Below are positions 1-11,179 of a stretch of 64,000 nucleotides of DNA, piece by piece (positions within the stretch are counted from its first letter, which is position 1; each line of letters opens with the position of its first letter). The DNA comes from Stenocarpella maydis (Eukaryota; Ascomycota; Sordariomycetes; Diaporthales; Diaporthaceae): positions 737,331 through 801,330 of the forward strand of contig NQMI01000003.1 in the NCBI GenBank assembly GCA_002270565.1, read 5' to 3'. The position numbers and the translations under genes are program-made. Below the pieces are notes generated by a model, which searched no databases, was not told where the DNA came from, and was given only the letters and a program-made list of their open reading frames with translations.

Positions 1-1315
1 CTTGTCCTCGCTGCCAGTTTTCCTACCAGCCTGGGGAGGTCTGGGCGGCGCATCTGAGCTCCTAGATTCGGCCGAAAAGGGCGGCCGCGAGCGCGGTCGC
101 ATGCAGAATTTCATCACGAACAAGCGCCTCATGCTCTCGCTCGCTGACGCTGGTGGCCGTATGATGTACAGCATCAAGGACCTATCTGAACTGGCAGGAT
201 ATACTAGCCGCGTGTACACGCTCATCTCAACTCTGCATCGCGTACACGCCAACTCGTACTATGCCCGGGGTAGGCCGAACGAACTATATTCTCTGAGTGA
301 TGTTCAGGGCACAATGCAGAAGGGCTTCGACGGCGTGCGGCTGGAGAACGTGCCTATAGTGGCCCCTGCTCTATGGCCGCAGGGAGGCGACGAGCTTATT
401 GAATCCATCAGCATGATCGTTCGCCGTGGTGAGCATCTCCTCATCTCTGGCCCTAATGGCGTCGGCAAGAGCGCCATCAGCCGAGTCCTAGCTGGACTTT
501 GGCCTGTATACCGCGGCTTGGTATCTCGACCAAAGGCCAGCGGCGAGGACGGCATCATGTTCCTCCCGCAGCGGCCCTACCTAAGCGTGGGCACGTTGCG
601 AGACCAGGTCATCTACCCAGATGGCGAAGCAGACATGCGCGAGAAGCGGAAGAACGAACACGACCTCAAGAGTGTGCTGGAAGCTGCGAAGCTGGGGTAT
701 CTCCCTGACCGTGAGGGTGGCTGGGACACCAAGAAGGAGTGGAAGGATGTGCTCAGCGGCGGCGAGAAGCAGAGGATGGGATTTGCAAGGCTTTTGTACC
801 ACGAGCCGCAGTATGCGTTTATCGACGAAGGCACGAGCGCCGTCTCGAGCGACGTGGAGGGTCTTTTGTACGAAACTTGCAAGGAGAAGGGAATAAGTAA
901 GTTGGCACAATCCCTAAGGCCATGCAAACCCAATCCCCCATTGGCGATTCGCCCGATGCAATTCTAACCGTGCACTGTTCGTATAGCACTCATCACTATT
1001 TCGACCCGCGCGTCCCTGAAGAAATACCATACCTTCAACCTCGTGCTCGGCATGGGCGAGAACGGCGACGAGTGGGAGTTCGAGCGCATCGGCACCGAGC
1101 GGGAGAAGATGCACGTCGAGAGGGAGCTTCAAGAGCTGAGGGAGAGGCTGGCCAAGGTCGAAGAGTGGAAGGCGAGGAGGGACGAGATCGAGAAGGAGCT
1201 GGCCCAGGTCTGGGTTGAGGGTGGCGACAGCCTGCAGCCTCCCGCATATACGGAGGAGGGCGGGCAGGAGGGCACTCAAGCGTACGAGCAGGGGGATGTG
1301 GACGTGCAGACATGA
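1..1315 (+). CDS. Peroxisomal long-chain fatty-acid half ABC transporter (ABCD family), 3' part
   Basis: This is the C-terminal part of an ABCD-type half transporter (Pxa1/Pxa2, human ALDP relatives), which imports acyl-CoA or fatty acids into peroxisomes for beta-oxidation. Exons are <2..896 and 987..1315; the intron starts GTAAGT and ends ATAG, and the join reads GITLITISTRASLKKYHT, the family's conserved stretch after Walker B. Visible motifs are Walker A GPNGVGKS, the signature LSGGEKQR, and Walker B AFIDEGTSAVSSDVEG, in which Gly replaces the more usual Cys or Ala. The last ~60 residues are charged and probably coiled-coil (REKMHVERELQELRERLAKVEEW). The transmembrane domain lies off the left edge. 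I cannot tell Pxa1 from Pxa2 on this fragment. A third intron further left cannot be assessed. Confidence 0.9.
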
Positions 1316-2398
1316 CAAGAGATGGATGTGTGAGATATATGTAGGTGTTTTCTATTTGACCCATTTGATTGAAACCTTAAAAACATCACCCAAAACTCTT
1401 GGCCATGCTCTTCTGGGTTGACCTCGTTGAACTTTGGGCCCTCCCATTAGCCCGTCTAAATAGCATCAGCTTGTCCCTCATCATCAGCTCCTCTAGATGC
1501 ACAATACTTCCTGTAGTGAGCACCAAACTCCCCCAGAAACAGGTTGCACGGGTACATAGACACCCCAATGCCGCAAGTAGTAACACCCTCTCCTATAACA
1601 CCTATAGTACTCCTACGAGGGAGAAGACTCACAACACCACAAGACTTACTCCTGGCACTGTCTCGGATATATGGTGTTTGAATTGGTCTGGGCTGATAGG
1701 TACTCCCTGGCTAATCCGCCAAGATATGAACAACGTACCAGTATTCATTCCCTCTGTTCCCATGACTTCGAATCCCCACTTCAAAAACTATTCGCTCCTA
1801 TGCTCCTGCNNNNNNNNNNNNNNNGAATGAATGAACGAGTGTACCCCCCCCCCTTGGGAAACCCGTCGCAGAGCAGGTGCCTGACACCGCCATCCATGCC
1901 ACCCACGATGGCACCCATGCTACGTTCGCCGGAATTTGGCCCCTTTGAAGAATTGGAAATAAATCTGCCGCCCATTCTTCCCCGCCACCGCAGTGCCTTG
2001 GTCGTCTTGTCCCCTGAGTGTCCTCATCGCCGCCGCCGCTACCGCCCTCCACTAGGCCGTCCCACCTGTCATAGAAACCGAGGAGAGTGAACAGCGCAAT
2101 GACACCGAGGGCCAGAGAGTCGACTGCCCAGCCGAGAACCACGATGCTGAGTTGGAGCAACACCACGAGGATGCAGATCATGCGGGTGAGGATTCGACAG
2201 AGATATGCTGACAAAAGGAATTCTTTTGAAGTGGTGCAATGACCATCCGTCGTCGATTCTATGTCTACCCCGACTACAGTACACTTCGGCCGGTGTCTCC
2301 ACAGGTATTATACAACCAATGCTGCCGCCTTCGAGACCAACTCACTCTCTTCGCTTTTCGCGCTCCCTCTCGGTTTTTTTCTTCCTCAACCGCTTGGC
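1316..2398. other. Intergenic region with assembly gap and possible small membrane protein on minus strand
   Basis: This holds the 3' flanks of two converging genes. A run of 15 N (1810-1824) is an assembly gap, next to a C10 run (1844-1853). On the minus strand an open frame from 2214 down into the gap encodes two adjacent hydrophobic segments (RMICILVVLLQLSIVVLGW, then DSLALGVIALFTLLGFYDRW) followed by a Gly/Arg-rich tail. It could be a small two-pass membrane protein, or antisense to a 3' UTR. I do not recognise the family. The gap prevents a decision on its 3' end. Confidence 0.3.
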
Positions 2399-3996
2399 TT
2401 AAGAGAACATCCTGCTCATGTCGCTACGGAGCCTCTGGTAGTCGAAAAGTCCCTCGATGCTGCCGACTGCAGAAACGGCAACATCCTGATCCCAGATCCT
2501 CCTCTGTGCGAAGCCCATAACGTCGTTGGCGGAAACACCATCGATGGTTCGCTCGATCTCGCCAGGGCTCATCCGGCGGCCAGTGGTCACGATCTGTCGG
2601 CCAATGTCCTCGGCCAGGGCTGTGGTGCCGTCCAGGGACAGCAGGATGGAAGCCTTGAGCTGGGCCTTGGCGCGCTCAACCTCAGCTTCGGTGACGGTCT
2701 GGGCGAGGCGAGTCCATTCGCGCATGGCAAAGTGCACGAGGTCGTCGATGCGGGTGAGCTTGTCGGTCACGAGGTAGATGCCCCACAGACTATCGACGCG
2801 TCAGTTTGCTTCCAAAAGGATCACTGAATGAACAGAAATCTTACCCAGTGTCACTGTAGCTTGTGGAGAAGCTCATGAAGCTGTTGGCCAGGTCGTGCTT
2901 GTGAACGAAGCCGCTGAGCTTGCTTCCCTGGTGAGGAGCGTTGCCGAGGGCCTTGTCGTAGTTGCCGACAATGGCCTGCGCAACCAGAGCAGTAAAGTAG
3001 TCATCATCATTCCAGCTAACACCCTCGACTGCGATAGCGATGTTGGCGGTGGGGATGGTGTCGTCGCGTATCCGCACATCAGAGCCAATAAAATCGGGCT
3101 TCTTCTTGGATTGGAGGTATGAGTAGGTCTCGGGAGACCTCGCAGGCAGCTTGGCGAAGTTCTTATCGGCGAGCTCAACAAGGGTGTCGTGAGGGATGCC
3201 ACCAGCACCAACGAGAACCATGCGATCGGCAGTGTAGTTGTTCTTGATGTAGTTCACGAGCTCGGTCCGGGTGATGTCACGAATGTTCTCCTTGGGTCCC
3301 AGGATTGTGCGGCCGAGGGGCTGGTGCTGGAAGGCGGTAGCGTGGAGGTGGTCGAAGACAACCTCCTCAATCTGCTTCTCGACCTCCTCGGACTCGCGGA
3401 GGATGACGTCGCGTTCCCGCTCGATGGCGGATGGCTCGAGCTTTGAGTTCTGGAGGATATCGGCAAGGATGTCGACACACTGCGGCACGTCCTCGTTGAG
3501 GGCCTTGGCGAAGTATACGGTGTTCTCACGCTGGGCTCTTGTCAGATGTGATGTTCCCGGGGCTTAATGATGCGGTGCGACGTACAGAAGTGTAGGCGTT
3601 CAGGTGGGCGCCGAGGTTCTCGATCTCGAGCTCTAGTTGTTGTTGTGTCCGGTTGGCCGTGCCCTTTCGCCATGTCAGCATTGCTTTCAGTAGTCACCCA
3701 CTGCACCCGTCGGGGCCTGTGTGTACCTTGAAGGCCAAGTGCTCGAGAAAGTGCGCCGTGCCATTTGTCTCGGCTGTCTCTGCTCGTGAGCCGGCATCGA
3801 TCCACATGCCGACGGTGGAGGTCTGCGCATATGGCGAGTGTTGGGTAGCGACGGTCAAGCCGTTCTTGAGGGTGGTTGTCTGGGTCTTGATGGGGGCGGA
3901 GACAGGAGTGGCGAAGCTTCGTCGCAGAGGGGCCGAAGGGAATGCCCTCTTGGTGAGGCCCTTGGAAAGGTTCAGAGCGAGTCTCCGGGACGCCAT
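2399..3996 (-). CDS. MAS1: Mitochondrial processing peptidase beta subunit
   Basis: This is the catalytic beta subunit of MPP, the M16 metallopeptidase that removes presequences from proteins imported into the mitochondrial matrix. Coding exons on the minus strand are 3996..3727, 3663..3586, 3530..2845 and 2789..2399, giving 474 residues, the usual length. The inverted zinc motif HFLEH sits at the end of exon 1, followed by [18 protein letters not shown] and the helix with [16 protein letters not shown], all canonical. The glycine-rich substrate loop is expected in the C-terminal half. The N-terminus ([19 protein letters not shown]) is Arg/Lys-rich and hydroxylated, a mitochondrial presequence. 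The protein ends RMFS. It is divergently transcribed from the GH36 gene across about 880 bp. Confidence 0.96.
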
Positions 3997-4880
3997 CGTG
4001 AGCGTTTGCCAATCGCCTGGGCTGATCTGAAGAACGGTCAATGGAAGGCCTGCAAGCGAATCGATACAGAGAGAGAGAGAGAAAGTACCTGGAGACTGGC
4101 GGGATACGCGGTTGAGTGGGTGGGCTGCGTGGGTTGAGGCGTTTAGTCGTCAAACAAATCTGATGTCTTCCCGGGTAAGGCGAAGCAGAGGCAGCTCGAA
4201 AATTGGCCTCAGCACTCAGGCTTCCAAGAATTAATTGACCTTTGCCCCGGTCCTTTCCGATTTCAATAGGGCACACCTGATTGGCCCTGTCTGCTTACGT
4301 AGTTACCCACCCCTGTACATGCCTACTACATGCCATGTACCTAGCCAAGGTAAATACCCAAGTAGGTACGTAGGCACCTTGAAGGTGCCCGCCTCCACCC
4401 ACTCCATTCCAGATGTCCGGACTGAGGGGCAGGAGGAGCAAGTGGGATGCGAGCACATGGCGATCACTGCACATAACGTTCGCATGGGAGTCCAGCGGCA
4501 TCGAGACATCGGCATTTGGGGAATTTGGCAGGATTTTGTAAAGTCGGGCAGCCTTAGGTGTACTACTCCGTATATAGAGCAAAAGCACTGCTGCCCGAGA
4601 AGTCCGTCCTCGAAGCTCTGACATCAAGACGTGGAGAGAGGACAGCACCCGCCCGCACCTGCATCATCCTGCAGGGTTTCCCAATGACCTATACATGATC
4701 CTAACGTGGGGACGGAGCCCACGGTATATTGAACCACCCCTCAAGCTAGCTGAGCCCTCGTCAGTCCCATCAACATCATCCCTCTGAGACAAGATACCGC
4801 GGTCAAGAGCCTCCGCCCCCCATTCACACATCCGCACATGCAGCATTTCTAGACTGCAACCAGACCATTGCCTCGCTACC
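3997..4880. promoter_or_regulatory. Shared divergent promoter region, MPP-beta and GH36 gene
   Basis: There is no gene here; the 884 bp separate two divergent start codons. A (GA)n-type tract (about 4071-4083) lies in the MPP leader. An imperfect inverted repeat TACCT-AGCC-AAGGTA is at 4338-4352, a relative of the ACCTAGGT palindrome found elsewhere in the window. I cannot place TATA boxes or named factor sites. Confidence 0.4.
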
Positions 4881-7714
4881 ATGAGTGCCCCAGACGACGA
4901 TTACGGCGAGCTGATTTACCACGTTCCCAAGCAGAAGAAGCCCCCAGCTGGCCTGGACAAGATGGGTGCCGCAATCTCAGTCTGGCCACCACTTGGTCAG
5001 GTCACCCAGGTCAAAAAGGCCAGCGTTGGGTTCGTTGCATTGCTCGAGGTACCGGCTGACCAGGCCAACAAGCCGTGGGAGGTTGCCCTCTGGCACTCGG
5101 CAGGAGGGGACTGGTCCGAGGCCATCCTGTCCCCTGCCGACAGAACGCCTTCCACATTGCAACACCCTGACAACTCAGTCTCCCGTGCCTGGTTCCAGTC
5201 CGACATTTCTGTCAAGTCGCTCCTCAACTTTACGGTCAAGTATCGGGCGGGCCCGGACCAAGACTGGCATTGGATCAGGGACGAGCACGGTGTGGGTGAT
5301 GGAACGGTCGTACTGAATAGCAACCACACGACAGAGGCACTCTCGGACGACTTCAGCAACATCCTCAAGGGCTACGATCCCAAGGTCACGGTCAAGTCCT
5401 ACCAGTCCCAGTCCCCTGGGACTCGCCTGTGGGCCTTGGAAGCCAGTGTGGAAGCCGCCAAGGGGGAGGACTCCACCTTCACTGATTTCAACCTGGGCTT
5501 GCCATGGGGAGGCTTTCTCCGGTGGTTTTCCTTGATTCGGATCTGGGCACCATGGCTCGCACCGAGGCACGGCAAGACCAAGTTCGAACTTGACAAGGAT
5601 GCCATCCTCGCAGCGTTTGTCAACTCTGAGGGCCAACACCTCGTCCTGCTGGCTGTCAGTGGCATCAACGATGTGATGGCCTTGCTCCGAAGCGACGACT
5701 CAGGAAATGTCCAACTCCATTTGCGGAATGACGGTGAGAAGGCCGAAAATGCGCTTGTTCTGGCTGCAGTGGGGCATGACTTTGAAAGTGCGAACGCCGC
5801 CGTCATGTATCACGCCCGACAGGCCGTTGCTACCACCAAGAGGCTGACCGGAGAGCTTGAACAAGAGATGAAGGCTTCCCAGGAAGGAGTCAAGCCAGAG
5901 TGGATGGAGAACTGGTATGATGGACTCGGGTTCTGCACCTGGAACGCACTTGGCCAGAGGCTCACGGATGAGAAAGTCCTTAACGCGGTCGATGAGTTGA
6001 CAAAGCATAATATCAAGATCACGAGCTTGATCATAGATGACAATTGGCAAAACATAGACTATCGTGGTGAAGGCCAGTTCCAATACGGTTGGAATGACTT
6101 TGAAGGTACGTACGACCTGAGTTTTGCCTCTTCGTCATAGGTCCCCAGTTTTTAACCAGTTGCAGCCGAGCCCAAGGCCTTCCCCAACGGGCTCAAAGAC
6201 GTGGTCACAAAAATCAGAAATAAGCACCCTCACATTCAACATGTGGCTGTTTGGCATGCTCTTCTTGGTTACTGGGCAGGACTGAGTCCTGATGGGAACA
6301 TCGCCAAGACGTACAAGACCGAGGAGGTCGTACGTGAAGACCAAAACCGCAGGTACCTCCCTCTTGGGGGCAAGATGACAGTGGTCAGCAAGGAGGATGT
6401 CCACAAATTCTACAATGACTTCTACAAGTTCCTCTCCGAATCCGGGATCGACGGGGTCAAGACCGATGCCCAGTTCATGACAGACACTTGGGTCTCTGCT
6501 AAGGCTCGTCGAGAGCTCATCACGGAGTACCTGGATGCGTGGACAATCTCATCCCTCCGGCACTTCAGCATCAAGTCTATCAGTTGCATGTCTCAGACAC
6601 CAGAGATCCTGTTCTATTCACAACTTCCTCGGAATAGACCTGCTATTCTCTGCAGAAACTCGGATGATTTCTTCCCCGAGATCCCATCCTCCCACCCATG
6701 GCACATCTGGACGAATGCACACAATAGTCTGTTTACACAGCATCTGAACATCCTTCCGGTAAGTCATCTACCAGTATATATTGTGTCTTCTCCCCCCCCC
6801 AAAAAAGAAAAAAAAGAACGTGAGCTGTTTTCTCCTTTCCATGCTAACGAGTAAATGAGGACTGGGACATGTTCCAAACCGTCAATGACTACTCCGGCCT
6901 TCACGCTGCGGCTCGGTGCGTCAGTGGAGGTCCGATCTACATTACGGATGTGCCCGGTCAGCACAACGTTGATCTAATCAGCCAAATGACTGGCATCACC
7001 CCTCGTGGGAAGACCGTTATCTTTAGGCCAAGCGTCCTAGGTCGCAGCATTGACCAGTATGTTGGCTACCACGACGACTCACTACTCAAGGTCGGTTGCT
7101 ACCACGGGAGGGCGGTCACAGGCACGCCTATCCTAGGCGTCTTCAACATCTCTGCCCGGAAACTCACAGACGTAATCCCCCTTGACCGATTCTCAGGGGT
7201 ATTGCCATCATTGCATTATATTGTGCGGGCTCACACCACCGGGCTCATTACTGCGCCTGTCCAGATCAGCCATCCGGCCTCGAAGCTCACGGTCTCGCTC
7301 GATGTCAGGAACTATGAGATTCTCACGGCCTACGCATTGTCTCCGTTTGAAAGTGATAAACTAGGACGTGTTCAGGTGGCGAATCTGGGTCTGATCGAGA
7401 AGATGACTGGCGCCGCTGCAATTGTCTCAAGCGAATCGGATTACTTGGAGAACGGAAGAGTGCTGGTTGATGCTCGACTGAAAGCCCTGGGTGTTCTAGG
7501 CATATACATCTCAAAGCTGCCGGAGATGAGCTTGGATGATGACTTCATGGCCACTATTCAGGGGCAGGCGATCCCTCCTCACACCGTATCCGTCAACAAA
7601 GCATCTGGCTCTATTCTCGAGATCGATGTCGAGAAGGCTTGGGAAGAGTTGGGCCTGAAGCTGGGCTGGAGCAACGAAGTCGAGGTGAAGGTCTATATTG
7701 GAATTGAGAAGTGA
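4881..7714 (+). CDS. Glycoside hydrolase family 36 protein (raffinose synthase / alkaline alpha-galactosidase Sip1-like)
   Basis: Exons are 4881..6105, 6166..6758 and 6860..7714, giving 890 residues. The fold expected is an N-terminal beta-sandwich, a TIM barrel and a C-terminal beta domain. Family landmarks are WYDGLGFCTWNAL at about residue 345, SLIIDDNWQ, VWHALLGYWAGLSPDG, the nucleophile motif GVKTDAQ and the acid/base region ILCRNSDDFFPE. Exon 3 begins DWDMFQT. There is no signal peptide, which suggests a cytosolic enzyme acting on raffinose-type or other alpha-galactosides; synthase versus hydrolase cannot be decided from sequence. The fungal copies lack a known physiological role as far as I can say. 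Intron 2 contains C9 then A-rich tracts (6792-6818). The start was chosen as the first ATG of the only long frame. Confidence 0.92.
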
Positions 7715-7829
7715 GACGTATCCATAGTGTCTCGTGCTGGACAAGAATATATGGTTCAATTTTTTCACATGATTGGATCCCCCCCCCCCGCAACTCCCAG
7801 TTCTCCGAACTGCTGCGAACGGTTGTTAA

Positions 7830-9000
7830 TTATCCCCTTGAACGATTGGGGAGCTCGCGATCCCGATTGCGCCGCCGTCGCCTGGTGCCACGATGATGGA
7901 GACGCCTCCTAATACGAGTTGTATGAACAGATTACAAAAGGGACAGCGTACAGCCTACGCGTGGCCTGCTCGTTATCCGTGTAGAAATGGACAGGATCCT
8001 GGGAGGTTTTCGTCCTCCACCTCCAGGAGGTACTGGAGAAACTCGAGCCAGGGCTCGTTGAAATTTGCCGAGGTATTGGTCAGGTCTGTGCCGTTCAGGT
8101 CGATGTACAAATTTCCCTTGCCTCCAGTAGATAGATGGGACACCGGCAGTGACTGGGTGAAGGGCATTGTGTAAAGGGTGTCTAGGGGCGCCTCTCAGCC
8201 AGAGCCCTCGGTGGCGCACACGTGGTGTTCATTTGATGGAGACGACGGTGAAGTTGTAGTCCGGGCTGGAAGAGACATCGCTTCTCCATGGGCTATGGGC
8301 CACCGAGAGGTCCCGGGTCATAGTTTGGTTAGGAAACTCCCCAAGAAAGCTGGCCACACCAAGGATGCCACCATAAGATGAGTCTGGCGGCGTGTAGGTA
8401 ATATCGTGGAGGTCGACCAGGCCAGGCGGTTCTGACTTTTTCTGAGCATGATGCAAGCCATGATGTCTGACGTCGCCTGGCCTCCGCCATGTCAAAAGCA
8501 CGTCGCTCGCTCATGGAAACTTTCCCGGCCGAGCTCCCCGTTGACTGGGCCGGTAAAAGAATCGGATCTGCTGCCACAGATCACTAGGCAGGGCGTACTC
8601 CGCGGCCCTAAGAACTCTCAGCAACTGTGGCTATTCATTCGTATTGAGAAAGATTGTACCTCGGAAAGGAGTTCATCAGTCCCGCAGTGGCGTTGAACGA
8701 AACCCATGGTTTGTGTGCATGGCGGTCCTCGGTGCCATGTTCGCTAAACCACTGCATCATGTTGTGCAAAGCCTTTGCCGCCGGTTCTTGGTAAGCATCC
8801 AGCTGAGGTGCTTATACACCATATTCAGCATGGTCTGCATTGCTGATCTGGTCGAGACGACGTCGCAGCTCGTCAAGACCAGACTAGCGCATACTGATAG
8901 AAATACTCGTCACGATTGTATCAATTTCGGGCTATCCAAGATACTTCCACCCGGGCGGTACCATTATCGCCTCATGGACTGTCCATTTCCTGGCTGGCCT
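7830..9000 (-). pseudogene. Degraded sedolisin (tripeptidyl-peptidase, S53) pseudogene
   Basis: Reading the minus strand from about 8985 down to 7850 gives successive blocks of a sedolisin in correct order but in changing frames. The prodomain start reads HEAIMVPPGW, then GLDELRRRLDQISNADHAEYG-like text, KPWVSFNATAGLMNSF, EYALPSDLWQQIRFFYRPSQ, then catalytic-domain blocks GGILGVASFLGEF, YNFTVVSIK, LYTMPFTQSLPVSHLSTGG, NEPWLEFLQYLLEVEDENLP, ILSIS and GVSIIVAPGDGG. In-frame stops are at 8814-8812 (TAA) and 8637-8635 (TGA), with more near 8600, and several frameshifts. The C-terminal third, with the catalytic Ser region, is missing. An intact copy would be a secreted acid protease. Identification is by block order and is strong; the exact ends are not. 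Confidence 0.85.
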
Positions 9001-9575
9001 CGCCTGTGTTGCTATTGCCAGGGAAAGGGCCCAGAGGGGCTGATAGGAGTAGTGGCGTCATGCCTTTTGTTCTTCCCGCTTCCCCCCGACTTGGCTGGAG
9101 AAATGACCATTGCTCAAATTTAAGGCTTGTACCTAAGCCAGTCAACAGTGCGTAACGAGCGAGCAACGGCCCAAGACTGTATTATACAAGCATCGATCTG
9201 CGAAAATAGATCAAGCATTGAACAATGTTGTATCCTTCCAGCGGCGTGCCGGAGCATTGGAATATTTATGGGACAGACGGGCATACATATGTAATATCAC
9301 ATCTCCAATGAGTATTGGAACTTTAGAAACAACTTCTCCTGGAAGAGCAAAGATAACGGGTGGTCAGAGGTCCACCCTGGTACATGAAAAGCTTCATTTT
9401 AAGCTTAAATAGACATGGCGGATTAATTGCGGACCTGAATAAAGCTTGCACAAGTTGTCACCAAGCCCTGGCGCGCTGCGTACATAATATTGAATGGCTC
9501 GGTGCTCTCAATCGACAAGTCTTCATCCTAACAATGGCGACTACATTAGCTAATATCGCCTATGCTGTCCACCGT
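9001..9575. other. Intergenic, no gene seen
   Basis: There is nothing I can assign between the sedolisin relic and the 3' end of the SDR gene. It is moderately AT-rich and open frames are short and without family resemblance. Confidence 0.5.
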
Positions 9576-11179
9576 TCAAGACGCCTGAGGCTCGATACCG
9601 AGGCGCTTCGCCTCCGAGGAGACGATCTCAGGTATAGCGTCCTTCAAGCCCCCACGGGTCGGTTCCCAGCCGAAATTCTTCCTCGCCCTGCTGGCGAAAC
9701 TCTTCGAATTTTGGGCCCATGTAACGCTCGACCGTAAACCCTGACTTCTGGTGGTTTCCAGAGTGGTCACCTCGACTTTCGGTTCAGCCATGAAACCCTG
9801 CTTGACCATCTCGTCGGCGATCCCTAGTTGGGCCTTACTGTTAGCTTGTCTTCAAATAAATGTGCAGCATAAGGCCCCTCGAGTCACATAGGCCCGAGCT
9901 ATCATTTCACCAAAGACTGCGTGACTAATTTGGGCCGCGGGGGGGGGGGGTGGACGGGTTGAACTTACACTTCGCAACATCGCCCCACTTGAACGCTCCG
10001 GCCTCGCAAAAGTAGTAGCCATGAGCCCCGAAGAACTCTGGATCCTTGAGGAGCTTGGTATCCTGCGCTGCCTCGACAAGATTGACGATGAGGTCTGCCA
10101 AATCGTGTACGTGGATGTAATCCCATTCGGTGTGGCCCTTGCCAATGACAGGGGCAAAACCGTTCTTGAGCGTGAATTTGGCCATGTCATACACCTGTAT
10201 AGAACGGGTGTTTACGGGCCCTCGGCCAGGGCCACAGACTGTACCGTTAAGAGTCAGCTTTCAAAGAACTAAGGAAGGGGTTTCATGCAATCACAGCTTG
10301 CATCTGGCCACAGTGTGGCCATGGAATTTGAGACATGGGCTCCGGAAGGTGGTTTGCTATTCCCAAGCGGGTTGAAAATGAATCTGGAAGCTGCTTACTG
10401 CAAGGCGGTCCCACGATGGCAGTCTTCACAGCGCCAGTATCGTTGGCCGCCAAAACGATCTTGTCGACGTCTCGGTGTACGGCCTTGTCGGGGAGGGACG
10501 TAACCTTATCAATATCGGCTATGTCATCGTACTTTTCGTCTGGGCGTGGCGCCTCGCCGTAGCGGTTATCCTCGGCATCCCTCTGTGAAATGTGTCAGAA
10601 AATAGAGGTCAGCTTTGAGGTAGGTGTAAATAGAAGTACCCATTGCAACATGCCAGTACCGCAGATGTGGATATATGCTCCTGGCTTCTCTGTGGTGTGA
10701 CTAGCTGCAAGACCCTTTGCAATTGCCTTGGCAGAGGGCACATCGTCTGCAGACTGAGCGGCGTCTGGGACAGGCATCAGCGGGAAGCCGAAAAATGATA
10801 GCAAGGCGATGGCATGGGGGACCATGGAGGTACTAACGGACGACAATGTCTGCCTCTGCAGCAGCCTTTTCGATGACGTCTGATTCGAGAGAACCGTAGA
10901 CGAGGTTCGCATTGGGGTACCTGGCCTTCACCTCCTTCCCTCGATCTTCATTACGGACCAGTAGAGTATACTCATAGTCTGGGTGCTGCTTTTCGAGAGC
11001 GTAGAAGATATCACCGCCGATGTAGCCTAGTAGAAAGCCATAGTCAGGTTGTTGAAATTACTTCTAGACTCCCTTTAAGTACAAAACGTACCGGTGACTC
11101 CGGTCCTGGCAGTGGTCAGCAGTCTGGAACCAGTAAATGATGGGAGTACTGGGGCTCACAAGAATATCTTGGGCGCCAT
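9576..11179 (-). CDS. NAD(P)-dependent epimerase/dehydratase-like protein (extended SDR), seven exons
   Basis: Minus-strand exons are 11179..11160, 11105..11092, 11026..10838, 10764..10640, 10582..10399, 10238..9971 and 9837..9576, giving 353 residues. Exon 1 is 20 nt and exon 2 only 14 nt; they are needed to assemble MAPKIFLTGVTGYIGGD, the TGxxGxxG dinucleotide-binding loop. Further landmarks are NANLVYGSLES, AADIVV-HAAQSADDVPSAKA, GPGRGPVNTRSIQVYDMAKF and EWDYIHVHDLADLI. All internal phases agree. The last splice site is the least certain: donor GTGTAAG with acceptor CAG before 9837 keeps the frame, but other acceptors within 25 bp are possible. A G12 run (9939-9950) sits in the last intron. 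The substrate is unknown; relatives are often annotated as NmrA-like or dihydroflavonol-type reductases. The protein is probably cytosolic. Confidence 0.8.

Noticed and set aside
3542..4276. Minus-strand 244-codon frame overlapping the MPP-beta first exons
   Set aside because: It is in a different frame across MPP-beta exons and introns and has no family resemblance; it is a shadow.
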